NCBI GenBank assembly: GCA_014378155.1
Contig: JACMOF010000497.1
Coordinates: 1 to 12,414 of the forward strand
Length of the DNA stretch: 12,414 bases
DNA from: Caulobacter sp.
GTDB lineage: Bacteria; Pseudomonadota; Alphaproteobacteria; Caulobacterales; Caulobacteraceae
Direction: 5' to 3'
The notes under the pieces were generated by a model, which worked only from the letters and a program-made list of their open reading frames with translations, ran no database searches and was not told the origin of the DNA. Within the stretch, counting starts at the first letter, position 1, and every line of letters begins with the position of its first letter. Of this stretch, positions 5,405 through 12,414 are shown piece by piece. A program made the position numbers and the translations under genes.

Positions 5405-7303
5405 ATGGGTCGAATGGGCAAGATCGCGGCGCATGTGGTGCTGGCCTTCATGGCCCTGCTCCTGGCCCAGGTGCTGAGCGCTGGCGTCGCCCCCCTCGCC
5501 CCCTCGGCCCTGGCCCATGCCGCCCTGTTCGCCGTGGCGGCCCTGCTGGTCGAGATCCTGTTCCAGGTCGAGCGTTCGCCGTGGCGGTTCTTCGCCGCCA
5601 GCGACGGCCTTCGCCTGGCCCGTTCGGCCTTGCTGACCACCCTGACCTTCGCCCTGCTGGCCCGCCTGGCCGGCGTCTGGCAGCCTGGAGGCTTGCGCAC
5701 GCTGGCCGTCGCCTTCCTGCTGCAGACCGCCCTGCTGGCCGGTCTGCGAATTGTACGCCGCACAGTGCACGAGGACATTCTGGTCGAGTCGCTGCTTCGC
5801 CTGCGCCCCGCCCCCGCCTCGCCCGCCCTGCCCCGCCTGCTGATCGTCGGTTCGGCCAGCGAGGCCGAGGCCTTCCTGCGCGCCTCCGCCACCGTCGGCG
5901 AGCGCTACGCGCCGGTCGGAGTGCTGACCCCCGAGGCCCGCGAGACCGGCGATGAGCCCAGCGGCGTCTGCGTGCTGGGCGTGATCGCCGATTTCGACGC
6001 CGTGATGGCCCAGTTGCGCGACGGCGGGCTGCAGCCAGCCGCCCTGCTGTTCCTGACCGAGGGCCCGCTCAGCGCCTTTGGGGCCGAGCGCCTGGGCCGG
6101 TTGAAGACCGAGGGCGTGCGTCTGCTGCGTCACCACGGGGTGGTCGACATGGGCGCGACCGGCGGCGGCGCTCTGCGCGAGATCAGCCTCGAGGAGCTGC
6201 TCAGCCGCGCGCCGGTGCGGCTCGATCCCGAACCCGTCCGCGCCCTGGTGGCCGGCCGACGGGTGCTGGTCACCGGGGCCGGCGGCAGCATCGGCTCGGA
6301 ATTGGCGCGGCAGATCGCCGCCAGCGGCTGCGCCCAACTGACTCTGCTGGACGCCGCCGAGGCCAACCTCTTCCACATCGACCGCGAGTTGGGCGAGGCC
6401 TGGCCGCAGATGGCCCGCCGCGACGTGCTGTGCGACGTGCGCGACGCGGCCCGCCTGGCCCTGGTGTTCGCCGCCGAAAAGCCCGAGATCGTCTTCCACG
6501 CCGCCGCCCTCAAGCACGTCACACTCGTCGAGAACCACCCTTGTGAGGGCGTGCGCACCAATGTGCTGGGCAGCCGCAATGTCGCCGCCGCCGCCAAGGC
6601 CTGCGGCGCGGCCCACCTGGCCCTGATCTCCACCGACAAGGCTGTGGCCCCGGCCAGTGTGATGGGCGCCACCAAGCGCGTGGCCGAGACCGTGGTCCGG
6701 CAGTTCGGGGCTGGCGGACCGGGCGAGCCGGGTCCGCGCGTCAGCATCGTGCGGTTCGGCAATGTGCTGGGCTCGGCCGGCTCGGTGGTGCCGATCTTCC
6801 AGCACCAGATCGCCCGCGGCGGCCCGGTCACCCTGACCGACGCGCAGGTCGAGCGCTATTTCATGACCATCCCCGAGGCGGTGCAACTGGTGCTGCGCGC
6901 CGTGGCCCTGTCGGCGGCCGACGTGGAACCCCCAATAGGCGTCTTGACGCTAGAGATGGGCGAGCCGGTCAAGATCATCGATCTGGCCCGGCGGATGATC
7001 GAGCTGCAGGGCCTGGTCCCCGACCGCGACATCGAGATCCGCATCACCGGCCTTCGCCCTGGCGAGAAGCTCACCGAGGCCCTGGTTGACATCAACGAGG
7101 CCGCCCGCCCCAAGGCCCCGGGCGTCACCGAGGCCGCGCCCCTGACCCCGGCCGCGCCGATCGCCGCCGAGGCCTTGGCCAAGCTCGAAGCCGCCGCCCT
7201 GGCCGGCGACGAGTTCGGCGTCCGCGCCCAGCTGTTCGCCATGGTGGAGGGGTTGCGGACGGTCGCGCCGCCGAAGGCGGCCAAGGCAAGGACGAAGGTT
7301 TGA
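5405..7303 (+). CDS. WbpM/FlaA1-type membrane nucleotide-sugar 4,6-dehydratase
   Basis: This 632-residue inner-membrane enzyme probably removes water from UDP-GlcNAc, or a related nucleotide sugar, to give the 4-keto-6-deoxy intermediate for surface polysaccharide synthesis. About four hydrophobic helices occupy residues 5-120. A first Rossmann-like domain begins near 142 (LLIVGSASEAEAFL), and the catalytic SDR domain begins at about 285, with NAD-binding TGAGGSIG at 290-297, HAAALKHV, STDKA at 409-413 and M420-x3-K424. Met in place of the usual SDR tyrosine is the Ser-Met-Lys triad described for WbpM, so it is not a defect. RITGLRPGEKLTEAL marks the C-terminal substrate domain. The frame is open back to 5207, inside moeA. 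The ATG at 5405 was chosen because GGAG lies 8 bases upstream and the membrane helices then start at the N-terminus. No glycosyltransferase neighbours are visible, so the end product is unknown. Confidence 0.9.
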   Translation: MGRMGKIAAHVVLAFMALLLAQVLSAGVAPLAPSALAHAALFAVAALLVEILFQVERSPWRFFAASDGLRLARSALLTTLTFALLARLAGVWQPGGLRTLAVAFLLQTALLAGLRIVRRTVHEDILVESLLRLRPAPASPALPRLLIVGSASEAEAFLRASATVGERYAPVGVLTPEARETGDEPSGVCVLGVIADFDAVMAQLRDGGLQPAALLFLTEGPLSAFGAERLGRLKTEGVRLLRHHGVVDMGATGGGALREISLEELLSRAPVRLDPEPVRALVAGRRVLVTGAGGSIGSELARQIAASGCAQLTLLDAAEANLFHIDRELGEAWPQMARRDVLCDVRDAARLALVFAAEKPEIVFHAAALKHVTLVENHPCEGVRTNVLGSRNVAAAAKACGAAHLALISTDKAVAPASVMGATKRVAETVVRQFGAGGPGEPGPRVSIVRFGNVLGSAGSVVPIFQHQIARGGPVTLTDAQVERYFMTIPEAVQLVLRAVALSAADVEPPIGVLTLEMGEPVKIIDLARRMIELQGLVPDRDIEIRITGLRPGEKLTEALVDINEAARPKAPGVTEAAPLTPAAPIAAEALAKLEAAALAGDEFGVRAQLFAMVEGLRTVAPPKAAKARTKV

Positions 7304-7383
7304 TCTAAAGTCCGCCTATCCCGGCAAACGCCCAAAGGGATGCGCACATCTCGAAAAGATGCCGCAGCGTCGTATTCGTTTTC

Positions 7384-7452
7384 CTTCTCCCCTTGCGGGA
7401 GAAGGTGGCGCTGTAGCCGTCGGAGGCAGCCTTACTCCCGCAAGGGGAGAAG
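7384..7452. repeat. Palindromic intergenic (REP-like) element
   Basis: Between the convergent dehydratase and dnaE2 genes lies a perfect 18-bp inverted repeat: CTTCTCCCCTTGCGGGAG at 7384-7401 and its complement at 7435-7452. The stem extends four more pairs past one bulged A. Alone, the left copy also folds into a 9-bp hairpin (7383-7391 with 7397-7405), so two alternative structures exist. Neither side has a T tract, so this is not a classical intrinsic terminator. The short GC-rich palindrome resembles the dispersed intergenic repeats of high-GC proteobacteria and may insulate the two converging transcripts. Confidence 0.8.
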
Positions 7453-7487
7453 AATATTCAGGGCCGACGTGTTCAAACGGATGACGC

Positions 7488-10400
7488 TCAGTGGAAATCC
7501 CGGCTCCGCAGCAGCCGCCCCGACACCCGCGACCGCATCACGGGCGGCGCAGCGTTGGGGTCCTCCTTGATCCGCGCCAGCTCGGCCGACAGATCGGTGA
7601 AACTGTCGGCGACCACGTGGGTCACGCCATCGGCTTGCTGGACCTTGCCGTGCACCACCAGGAACGAGGCGCTCATCACGGTGCGGCGGTTGGCGTCGAA
7701 ACAGTCCTTCCAGACCACCGCATTGGCCACGCCCGTCTCGTCCTCCAGGGTGACGAACACCACGCCCTTGGCGGTGCCCGGCCGCTGGCGGATCAGCACC
7801 AGACCACCGACCGAGACCTTGCGGCCGTTGCGCAAACTCTTCAGCCCCTCGGCGGGGGTGATCCCCATCGCGTCCATCATCGGGCGGAAAAACCGCAGCG
7901 GGTGGGCCTTCAGCGACAGGCTGGTGGTGCGATAGTCCTCGGCCACCTGCTGGGGCAGGCCCATGGCCGGCAGGTTCACGGCGGCTTCGAACAACGGCAG
8001 GCCGGCCAGCAGCGGCGCCTGGCTCCCGACCTTGACCTCGCCCTTCAGCCCCTTGACGGCCCATAGGGCGTCGCGCCGCGACAGTCCCGTCGAGGCGAAG
8101 GCGTCGGCCTCGGCCAGCAGTTCCAGGACGCGTTGCGACATTCCGGCCCGCGCGAAGTCGGCCGGCGAGCGGGCCCCGGCGGCGCGGGCCTCGAGCAGGA
8201 TCGCGATGTCCTCCTTGTCCTGGACGCCCTTGACCTGGCGCAGACCCAGGCGGACGGCCTTCCAGTGAGGCCGGGTGTCGGGGTCATTGATCCTATCGCT
8301 TCGAAATTCTCCTCTTCCGCTGGAGGGGGAGGGAGGCTCCAGGGTGCAGTCGAAGTCGCTCATCAGCACGTCCGGCCCCCGGACCTCGACCCCATGCTCT
8401 CGCGCATCGCGCACCAACTGAGCCGGCTGGTAGAACCCCATCGGCTGGGAGTTGATCAGGGCTGCGCAGAACACGTCTGGCCAGGCCCATTTGACCCAGG
8501 CCGAGACATAGACCAGCTTGGCGAAGCTGGCCGCGTGGCTTTCGGGAAAGCCGTAGTGGCCGAAACCCTCGATCTGCTTGAAACAGCGGCTGGCAAAGTC
8601 GTGTTCATAGCCGCGCCGCACCATGCCGCCGACGAACTTGTCGCGATATTCGGCCGGATCGCCCAAGTCCTTGAAGGTGGCCATGGCCTTGCGCAGGCCA
8701 TCGGCCTCGTCCGGCGTGAACTTGGCGGCGGTGATGGCCAGGCTCATGGCCTGTTCCTGGAACAGCGGCACGCCGAGTGTCTCGCCGAGGATTTGCTGGA
8801 GTTCATCAGGGTCGCCGTGCTCCGGCGAGGGCGACGGCCATTCGGGCTTTTCCTGCCCGTTCTTTCGCCGCAGATAGGGATGCACCATGTCGCCCTGGAT
8901 CGGCCCAGGTCTGACAATCGCCACCTCGATGACCAGGTCGTAGAACCGGTTGGGCTTCAAACGCGGCAGCATCGACATCTGGGCCCGGCTCTCGACCTGG
9001 AACACGCCCACGCTGTCGGCGGCGGTCAGCATGTCGTAGACGCCCTTCACCTCCTTGGGCACGTCGGCCAAGTCGGTGATCGCCACGCCGTGATCGGCCC
9101 GCAGCATGCCGAACGCGCGCTGGATGGCGGTCAGCATGCCCAGGGCCAGAATGTCGACCTTCATCAGTTTCAGGCTGTCGATGTCGTCCTTGTCCCACTC
9201 GATGAAGGTGCGGTCCTTCATCGCCGCGTTGCCGATGGGCACGGTTTCGTCCAGCCGCCGCTTGGTCAGGACAAAGCCGCCGACATGCTGCGACAAATGG
9301 CGTGGGAACTGCAGCAGTTCGGTGGCCAGCACTATGGCCCGCCTGATCTGCGGATTGGCCGGATCCAGCCCTGTCTGCCGGATGTGGTCTTCGGGCAGGC
9401 CATCGCCCCAACTGCCCCACACCGTGTTGGCCAGGATGGCGGTGATATCCTCGGTCAGACCCAGGGCCTTGCCGACGTCTCGGATGGCGCTGCGCGGCCG
9501 GTAATGGATCACCGTGCCACAGATGGCGGCGTACTCGCGGCCATAGCGCTCATAGATATACTGCATCACCTCCTCGCGCCGCTCGTGTTCGAAATCGACG
9601 TCGATGTCCGGCGGCTCGCCGCGGTTCTCGGAGATGAAGCGGGTGAACAGCAGGCGGTGCTCGGTGGGATCGATGGACGTCACCCCCAGGCAGAAGCAGA
9701 CCGAGGAATTGGCCGCAGAGCCGCGCCCCTGGCACAGGATGCCCATCTCCCGCGCCTTCTGGACGATGTCATGCACGGTGATGAAGTAGTTGGGATACTC
9801 CATCTTCTGGATCAGCCGCAGCTCCTCGCGAAGTTGGTCGGCGACCTTGGCCGAGACCCCCTCGGGATAGCGCCAGGCCGCGCCTTTCCAGGTCAGGTCC
9901 GCCAGGTGCTGCATCGCCGTCTTGCCCGCCGGCACGGGCTCGTCGGGATAGTGTTCCTTGACGTCGCTCAAATCGAAGTCAATGCGCTCGACGATCTCCA
10001 GCGTGCGCTCAACCGCCTGGGGCCAGCGCTCAAAGAGGCGGGCCATTTCCTGGGGGCGCTTCAGATGGCGCTCGGCGTTGGCTTCCAGGCGAAAGCCCGC
10101 CTCCTGGATCGTGCAGCCTTCACGGATGCAGGTCAGGACGTCCTGCAGGGTTCGGCGTTCGGGCGCGTGGTACAGCACGTCGTTGGTGGCGACCATCGGC
10201 GCGCGCGCGTCCCGCGCCAGGTCGGCCAGGCGCGCCAGGCGCCGGAGATCCTGGGCCGCATAGGCGCGATTGGCCGTGAGCCAGACCCGACCGCGCAACT
10301 CACTGGCCATCGCGCCAAGCCTGCTCTCGAAGGCGTCATCCAGCGTGCTGGGCGGCACGATCAAGGCCAACTGGCCCTCGGCGTGCTGCAGGAAGTCCTC

Positions 10401-10739
10401 CCAGAAGAGCTGACATTCGCCCTTGTCGCCTCGCCGCTGGCCAACGGTCAGCAAGCGGGTCAATCGGCCGAACGCCTCGCGATCCGAGGGGTAGCAGAGC
10501 AGGCTCGGCGTATCGTCGGCGAAGTCCAGGCGACAGCCGGTCAGGGCGCGGACCTTAAGCCTGTTCTCCTTTGCAAATGTCCAGGGCCGCACCACCCCGG
10601 CCAGGGTGTTGCGGTCGGTGACGCCCAGGGCCTTCAAGCCATAGGCCTCAGCGACCGTGATCAACTCCTTGGCGTGGGAGCCTCCGCGCAGGAAGGAGAA
10701 ATTGGTGGTGGCCTGAAGCTCGGCATAGGCGAGGCTCAT
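7488..10739 (-). CDS. dnaE2: Error-prone DNA polymerase DnaE2 (ImuC)
   Basis: DnaE2 is the damage-inducible C-family polymerase that carries out translesion synthesis and SOS mutagenesis with ImuA and ImuB. The 1083-residue protein starts with a PHP domain ([17 protein letters not shown], residues 10-26). The polymerase core has the catalytic acids in [15 protein letters not shown] (D380 and D382) and [10 protein letters not shown] (D529). An OB-fold lies near 975-1050. The tail SRDFH is characteristic of DnaE2 and lacks the replicative DnaE extension. It starts 12 bases after the imuB stop with no recognisable Shine-Dalgarno sequence (GCTGTTTCTCCC), so its translation is probably coupled to imuB. 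Residues of about 801-822 ([11 protein letters not shown] and following) are a low-complexity insert encoded by a palindromic repeat, between CTLE and the conserved [13 protein letters not shown] control would act through the promoter upstream of imuA, outside the window. Confidence 0.96.
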   Translation of the reverse strand: MSLAYAELQATTNFSFLRGGSHAKELITVAEAYGLKALGVTDRNTLAGVVRPWTFAKENRLKVRALTGCRLDFADDTPSLLCYPSDREAFGRLTRLLTVGQRRGDKGECQLFWEDFLQHAEGQLALIVPPSTLDDAFESRLGAMASELRGRVWLTANRAYAAQDLRRLARLADLARDARAPMVATNDVLYHAPERRTLQDVLTCIREGCTIQEAGFRLEANAERHLKRPQEMARLFERWPQAVERTLEIVERIDFDLSDVKEHYPDEPVPAGKTAMQHLADLTWKGAAWRYPEGVSAKVADQLREELRLIQKMEYPNYFITVHDIVQKAREMGILCQGRGSAANSSVCFCLGVTSIDPTEHRLLFTRFISENRGEPPDIDVDFEHERREEVMQYIYERYGREYAAICGTVIHYRPRSAIRDVGKALGLTEDITAILANTVWGSWGDGLPEDHIRQTGLDPANPQIRRAIVLATELLQFPRHLSQHVGGFVLTKRRLDETVPIGNAAMKDRTFIEWDKDDIDSLKLMKVDILALGMLTAIQRAFGMLRADHGVAITDLADVPKEVKGVYDMLTAADSVGVFQVESRAQMSMLPRLKPNRFYDLVIEVAIVRPGPIQGDMVHPYLRRKNGQEKPEWPSPSPEHGDPDELQQILGETLGVPLFQEQAMSLAITAAKFTPDEADGLRKAMATFKDLGDPAEYRDKFVGGMVRRGYEHDFASRCFKQIEGFGHYGFPESHAASFAKLVYVSAWVKWAWPDVFCAALINSQPMGFYQPAQLVRDAREHGVEVRGPDVLMSDFDCTLEPPSPSSGRGEFRSDRINDPDTRPHWKAVRLGLRQVKGVQDKEDIAILLEARAAGARSPADFARAGMSQRVLELLAEADAFASTGLSRRDALWAVKGLKGEVKVGSQAPLLAGLPLFEAAVNLPAMGLPQQVAEDYRTTSLSLKAHPLRFFRPMMDAMGITPAEGLKSLRNGRKVSVGGLVLIRQRPGTAKGVVFVTLEDETGVANAVVWKDCFDANRRTVMSASFLVVHGKVQQADGVTHVVADSFTDLSAELARIKEDPNAAPPVMRSRVSGRLLRSRDFH
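8306..8337. repeat. Degenerate palindromic element inside dnaE2
   Basis: On the plus strand, CTCCTCTTCC (8309-8318) and GGAGGGGGAG (8322-8331) pair as a 10-bp stem with two G-T wobbles around a 3-base loop, flanked by further G-rich sequence. It encodes the dnaE2 residues [11 protein letters not shown], a composition typical of translated GC-rich intergenic repeats and unlike the rest of the polymerase. The frame is preserved. The exact boundaries of the insert cannot be set without homologues. Confidence 0.6.
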
Positions 10740-10751
10740 GGGAGAAACAGC

Positions 10752-12407
10752 CTAACCAAACAGGCCATGCAGCCACCATTTGGGATCGTCGCCAACGCCG
10801 TAGAAGCCCTGGCGATAGATCCAGAACCGTTCCCCGGCCTCATCCTCCACACGGTAATAGTCGCGAATCTTGGCCGGCCCGATGGTGTTGAAATCGGATC
10901 GCCACCATTCTTGGCCGATCCGCTCGGGCCCCTCGGCGCGGCGCACCCGATGGGCCTGGCCTCGCCACTGAAATTGGATGGGCGGGTCGTCAGGCAGCTT
11001 GGCCATCACCGCGATCGCCTCCGGGCGCTTGAAAAGCCGCGTGGGGCGGGGACGGTCGGGATTCCAGGTCTTGCCGGACGGCGGCCCCAGCGGCGCGCGG
11101 CGCGTCACCGACCGCTCGGGAACATGACTTTCCCGGGGCTCGTCGCGCCAGACCTTGCCGCCCAAGCGGTTGACCAGCCGATCGACCAGGGGGGCCAGGT
11201 TCTCGTCAATCCCCGCGCCAGCCTCTGCGTCCAGGCGCACCTGGACAGTCGACAGGCGTTCGACCTCGTGGGCGTAAACCGTGACCACTTCGACGCCAAA
11301 GCCGGGATCGACCGTATCGAGCTTGGGTGTCAGCAGCCGTGTCACGCGTCCGGCGTCGCGGCCAGGTCGCGACAAGCCGGCCCGGATCGGTATGGCCTTG
11401 CCATCGAGACGGTGGAAAACGATCTCGAAGCGCCGCGCGCCCTGCCCCTCCTCTTCAAGCCGCCGACAGATCAGGGCCACGGCGTCGCCAACAACGCGCC
11501 CCAGGTCATCCGGCGCGCTGATCGGTTCGAAGAAGGCTAGCCGGTCGCACCAGGGCGTAGCCGGCCGCTGAAAGCGCAAGGCCTCGCTCGCCGCGCCCAG
11601 GGCCTGGTCCAGTCGCAGGGTCAGGGCCATGCCAAACCGTCGCGCCAGTTGGGCGCGCGGCAGGCCCAGAAGTTGCCCCACATGGAATAGTCCCAGCCGC
11701 GGCAGCTGGGCCTGGGCGGCGGCGTCCAGGCGCAGGGCGGCGACCGGCAAGGGGGCCAGCAGCGGCGCCTGGCCGCGGGGCGGGGCGATGGTGCGGTCGG
11801 GGGCGAAGCGGGCCAGGGCCCAGGCCGCGCCCGGGGTGTCGGCGATCGCGCCCCTCGCCGGCGCGCCCCAGCGGTTCAGGCGGGCCAGCAGGTCGTCCAG
11901 CATCGCCGCCTCGCCGCCCCACAGGTGGGCGACGCCCTCGATGTCGAGGAACAGGCCGTCCAGCCCGTCGATGGCCACGGCCGGCGAGAAGCGCACGCAC
12001 CAGTCGCAGAGAATCTCCAGGGCGGCGCGGTCGCCGGCGGGATCGTAATCGTCACCGTGCAAATCCGGGACCAGGGCCGCGGCGTCGGCGGCCTTCTGGC
12101 CGACATAGAGACCGCAGGCGGCCGCCGCCTCGTCCACGGCGGCCAGACGTCGGGTCCCGCCCTCGATGGCGATCAGGGCTATAGGTCCTCCCCCCCTGGG
12201 CGAGGTGTCGGCGAACCCTACGGTGGGGGGAGAATTATGCCGACGGCCCGTGGCTGGATCGACCTTCCGATCACCCCCCCCACCGATCGCTACGCGATCA
12301 CCTCCTCCATGGGGGGAGGACTCACCCGACCCGCTGAAATTCGGAGTCTTCCTCAACCACGTCGTGATCGGCCAGTTGCGACACCAGACGGAAAGGATGC
12401 GGGCCAT
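10752..12407 (-). CDS. imuB: ImuB, catalytically inactive Y-family polymerase-like mutasome adaptor
   Basis: ImuB is the hub of the SOS mutasome. It is built like a Y-family polymerase but lacks catalytic acids, and it links ImuA and DnaE2 to the beta clamp. The 551-residue protein begins RILSVWCRNWPIT, where active enzymes would have the first Asp. At GLDGLFLDIEG (148-158), the place of the active-site SIDE motif, the acidic pair is also absent. Polymerase-like palm, thumb and little-finger regions follow. The ImuB C-terminal domain is recognisable from PERIGQEWW (494-502), IRDYYRVEDEAGERFWIYR (514-532) and the terminal WWLHGLFG. It overlaps imuA by 86 bases and lies 12 bases upstream of dnaE2. 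Residues 30-74 are not polymerase sequence: they are encoded by a 135-bp palindromic element inserted in frame, ahead of PIALIAIEGGTRRLAAVD. Whether this form works is open. Confidence 0.93.
   Translation of the reverse strand: MARILSVWCRNWPITTWLRKTPNFSGSGESSPHGGGDRVAIGGGGDRKVDPATGRRHNSPPTVGFADTSPRGGGPIALIAIEGGTRRLAAVDEAAAACGLYVGQKAADAAALVPDLHGDDYDPAGDRAALEILCDWCVRFSPAVAIDGLDGLFLDIEGVAHLWGGEAAMLDDLLARLNRWGAPARGAIADTPGAAWALARFAPDRTIAPPRGQAPLLAPLPVAALRLDAAAQAQLPRLGLFHVGQLLGLPRAQLARRFGMALTLRLDQALGAASEALRFQRPATPWCDRLAFFEPISAPDDLGRVVGDAVALICRRLEEEGQGARRFEIVFHRLDGKAIPIRAGLSRPGRDAGRVTRLLTPKLDTVDPGFGVEVVTVYAHEVERLSTVQVRLDAEAGAGIDENLAPLVDRLVNRLGGKVWRDEPRESHVPERSVTRRAPLGPPSGKTWNPDRPRPTRLFKRPEAIAVMAKLPDDPPIQFQWRGQAHRVRRAEGPERIGQEWWRSDFNTIGPAKIRDYYRVEDEAGERFWIYRQGFYGVGDDPKWWLHGLFG
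12186..12320. repeat. 135-bp palindromic repeat element inserted in imuB
   Basis: The element has inverted ends: TCCTCCCCCCCTGGG at 12186-12200 and CCATGGGGGGAGGA at 12307-12320. Inside are two more GC-rich arms (near 12219-12232 and 12272-12285) and a 6-bp hairpin, GATCGC/GCGATC (12285-12299), so it reads as a doublet of two palindromes, like paired REP units. Its 135 bases equal 45 codons and correspond exactly to imuB codons 30-74. Homopolymer runs include eight C (12274-12281) and seven C (12190-12196). No target duplication is obvious. Confidence 0.78.
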
Positions 12408-12414
12408 GGGCGGC
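12322..12414 (-). CDS. imuA: 3' end of imuA (partial, runs off the right edge)
   Basis: In the frame shifted relative to imuB, the last 93 bases of the window encode 30 residues (beginning AAHGPHPFRLVSQLADHD, ending EFQRVG) before a TGA at 12324-12322. The HPFRLVSQLADH segment resembles the C-terminus of ImuA, the RecA-like mutasome partner whose gene normally sits directly upstream of imuB. The coding frame overlaps the imuB start by 86 bases. The stop lies one base before the repeat element in imuB. Only the C-terminal tail is visible, so the call rests on gene order plus this short match. Confidence 0.65.
   Translation of the reverse strand, partial: AAHGPHPFRLVSQLADHDVVEEDSEFQRVG

Noticed and set aside
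6662..6664. Met in place of the catalytic SDR tyrosine in the dehydratase, as a possible inactivating change
   Set aside because: The Ser-Met-Lys triad is described for the WbpM branch of this family, so it is normal.
5402..6886. Long minus-strand frame (494 codons) opposite the dehydratase gene
   Set aside because: Shadow of the dehydratase: Gln/Gly/His-rich composition, no motifs and no ribosome binding site.
8133..11540. Very long plus-strand reading frame (1135 codons) antisense to dnaE2 and part of imuB
   Set aside because: It mirrors the real genes in a frame kept open by extreme third-position GC. The protein is His/Gln/Arg/Asp-rich with no recognisable domain, while the opposite strand encodes textbook DnaE2 and ImuB.

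Overview
The window looks like chromosomal DNA from an alphaproteobacterium of the Caulobacter type. GC content is very high, most genes use almost only G/C at third codon positions, the tRNA-Trp promoter fits the Caulobacter housekeeping consensus (TTGAC-like -35, GCTANAWC -10), and the right end carries the imuA-imuB-dnaE2 mutagenesis cassette first studied in Caulobacter. The genus is an inference; no rRNA or other decisive marker is present.

Layout. 1-275 holds no gene I can support. 276-515 (+) is a small lipoprotein with unusually low third-position GC. 616-837 (-) is a small two-helix membrane protein. A strong hairpin terminator (1003-1033) closes the next unit, tRNA-Trp - secE - nusG (2091 down to 1060, all minus), which is driven by a good promoter at 2107-2135. 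A 62-residue disordered protein (2360-2548, +) converges on a cysteine-containing lipoprotein (2936-2553, -). The AT-rich divergent region 2937-3215 contains an Fnr/FixK-like palindrome and two other dyads. It is followed by ferredoxin/flavodoxin-NADP reductase (3216-4040) and moeA (4062-5288), which are close enough to be cotranscribed. A WbpM/FlaA1-type nucleotide-sugar 4,6-dehydratase (5405-7303) follows. A palindromic intergenic element (7384-7452) separates it from the convergent SOS mutagenesis operon on the minus strand: the 3' end of imuA (runs off the right edge), imuB (12407-10752) and dnaE2 (10739-7488).

How the genes work together. tRNA-Trp/secE/nusG form a conventional housekeeping unit of translation, protein export and transcription elongation, although the usual rplK-rplA neighbours do not follow nusG. 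ImuA, ImuB and DnaE2 form the translesion mutasome: DnaE2 is the polymerase, and ImuB is a catalytically dead Y-family adaptor. Their LexA-controlled promoter would lie upstream of imuA, outside the window.

The most unusual feature is in this operon. imuB contains a 135-bp (exactly 45-codon) palindromic repeat element inserted in frame, starting one base after the imuA stop codon and carrying long G/C homopolymer runs. dnaE2 carries a second, shorter repeat-derived in-frame insert. I see no wholly new system such as a defence island, CRISPR array or integrated phage. The value here is in the repeat insertions into SOS genes and the possible regulatory consequences.
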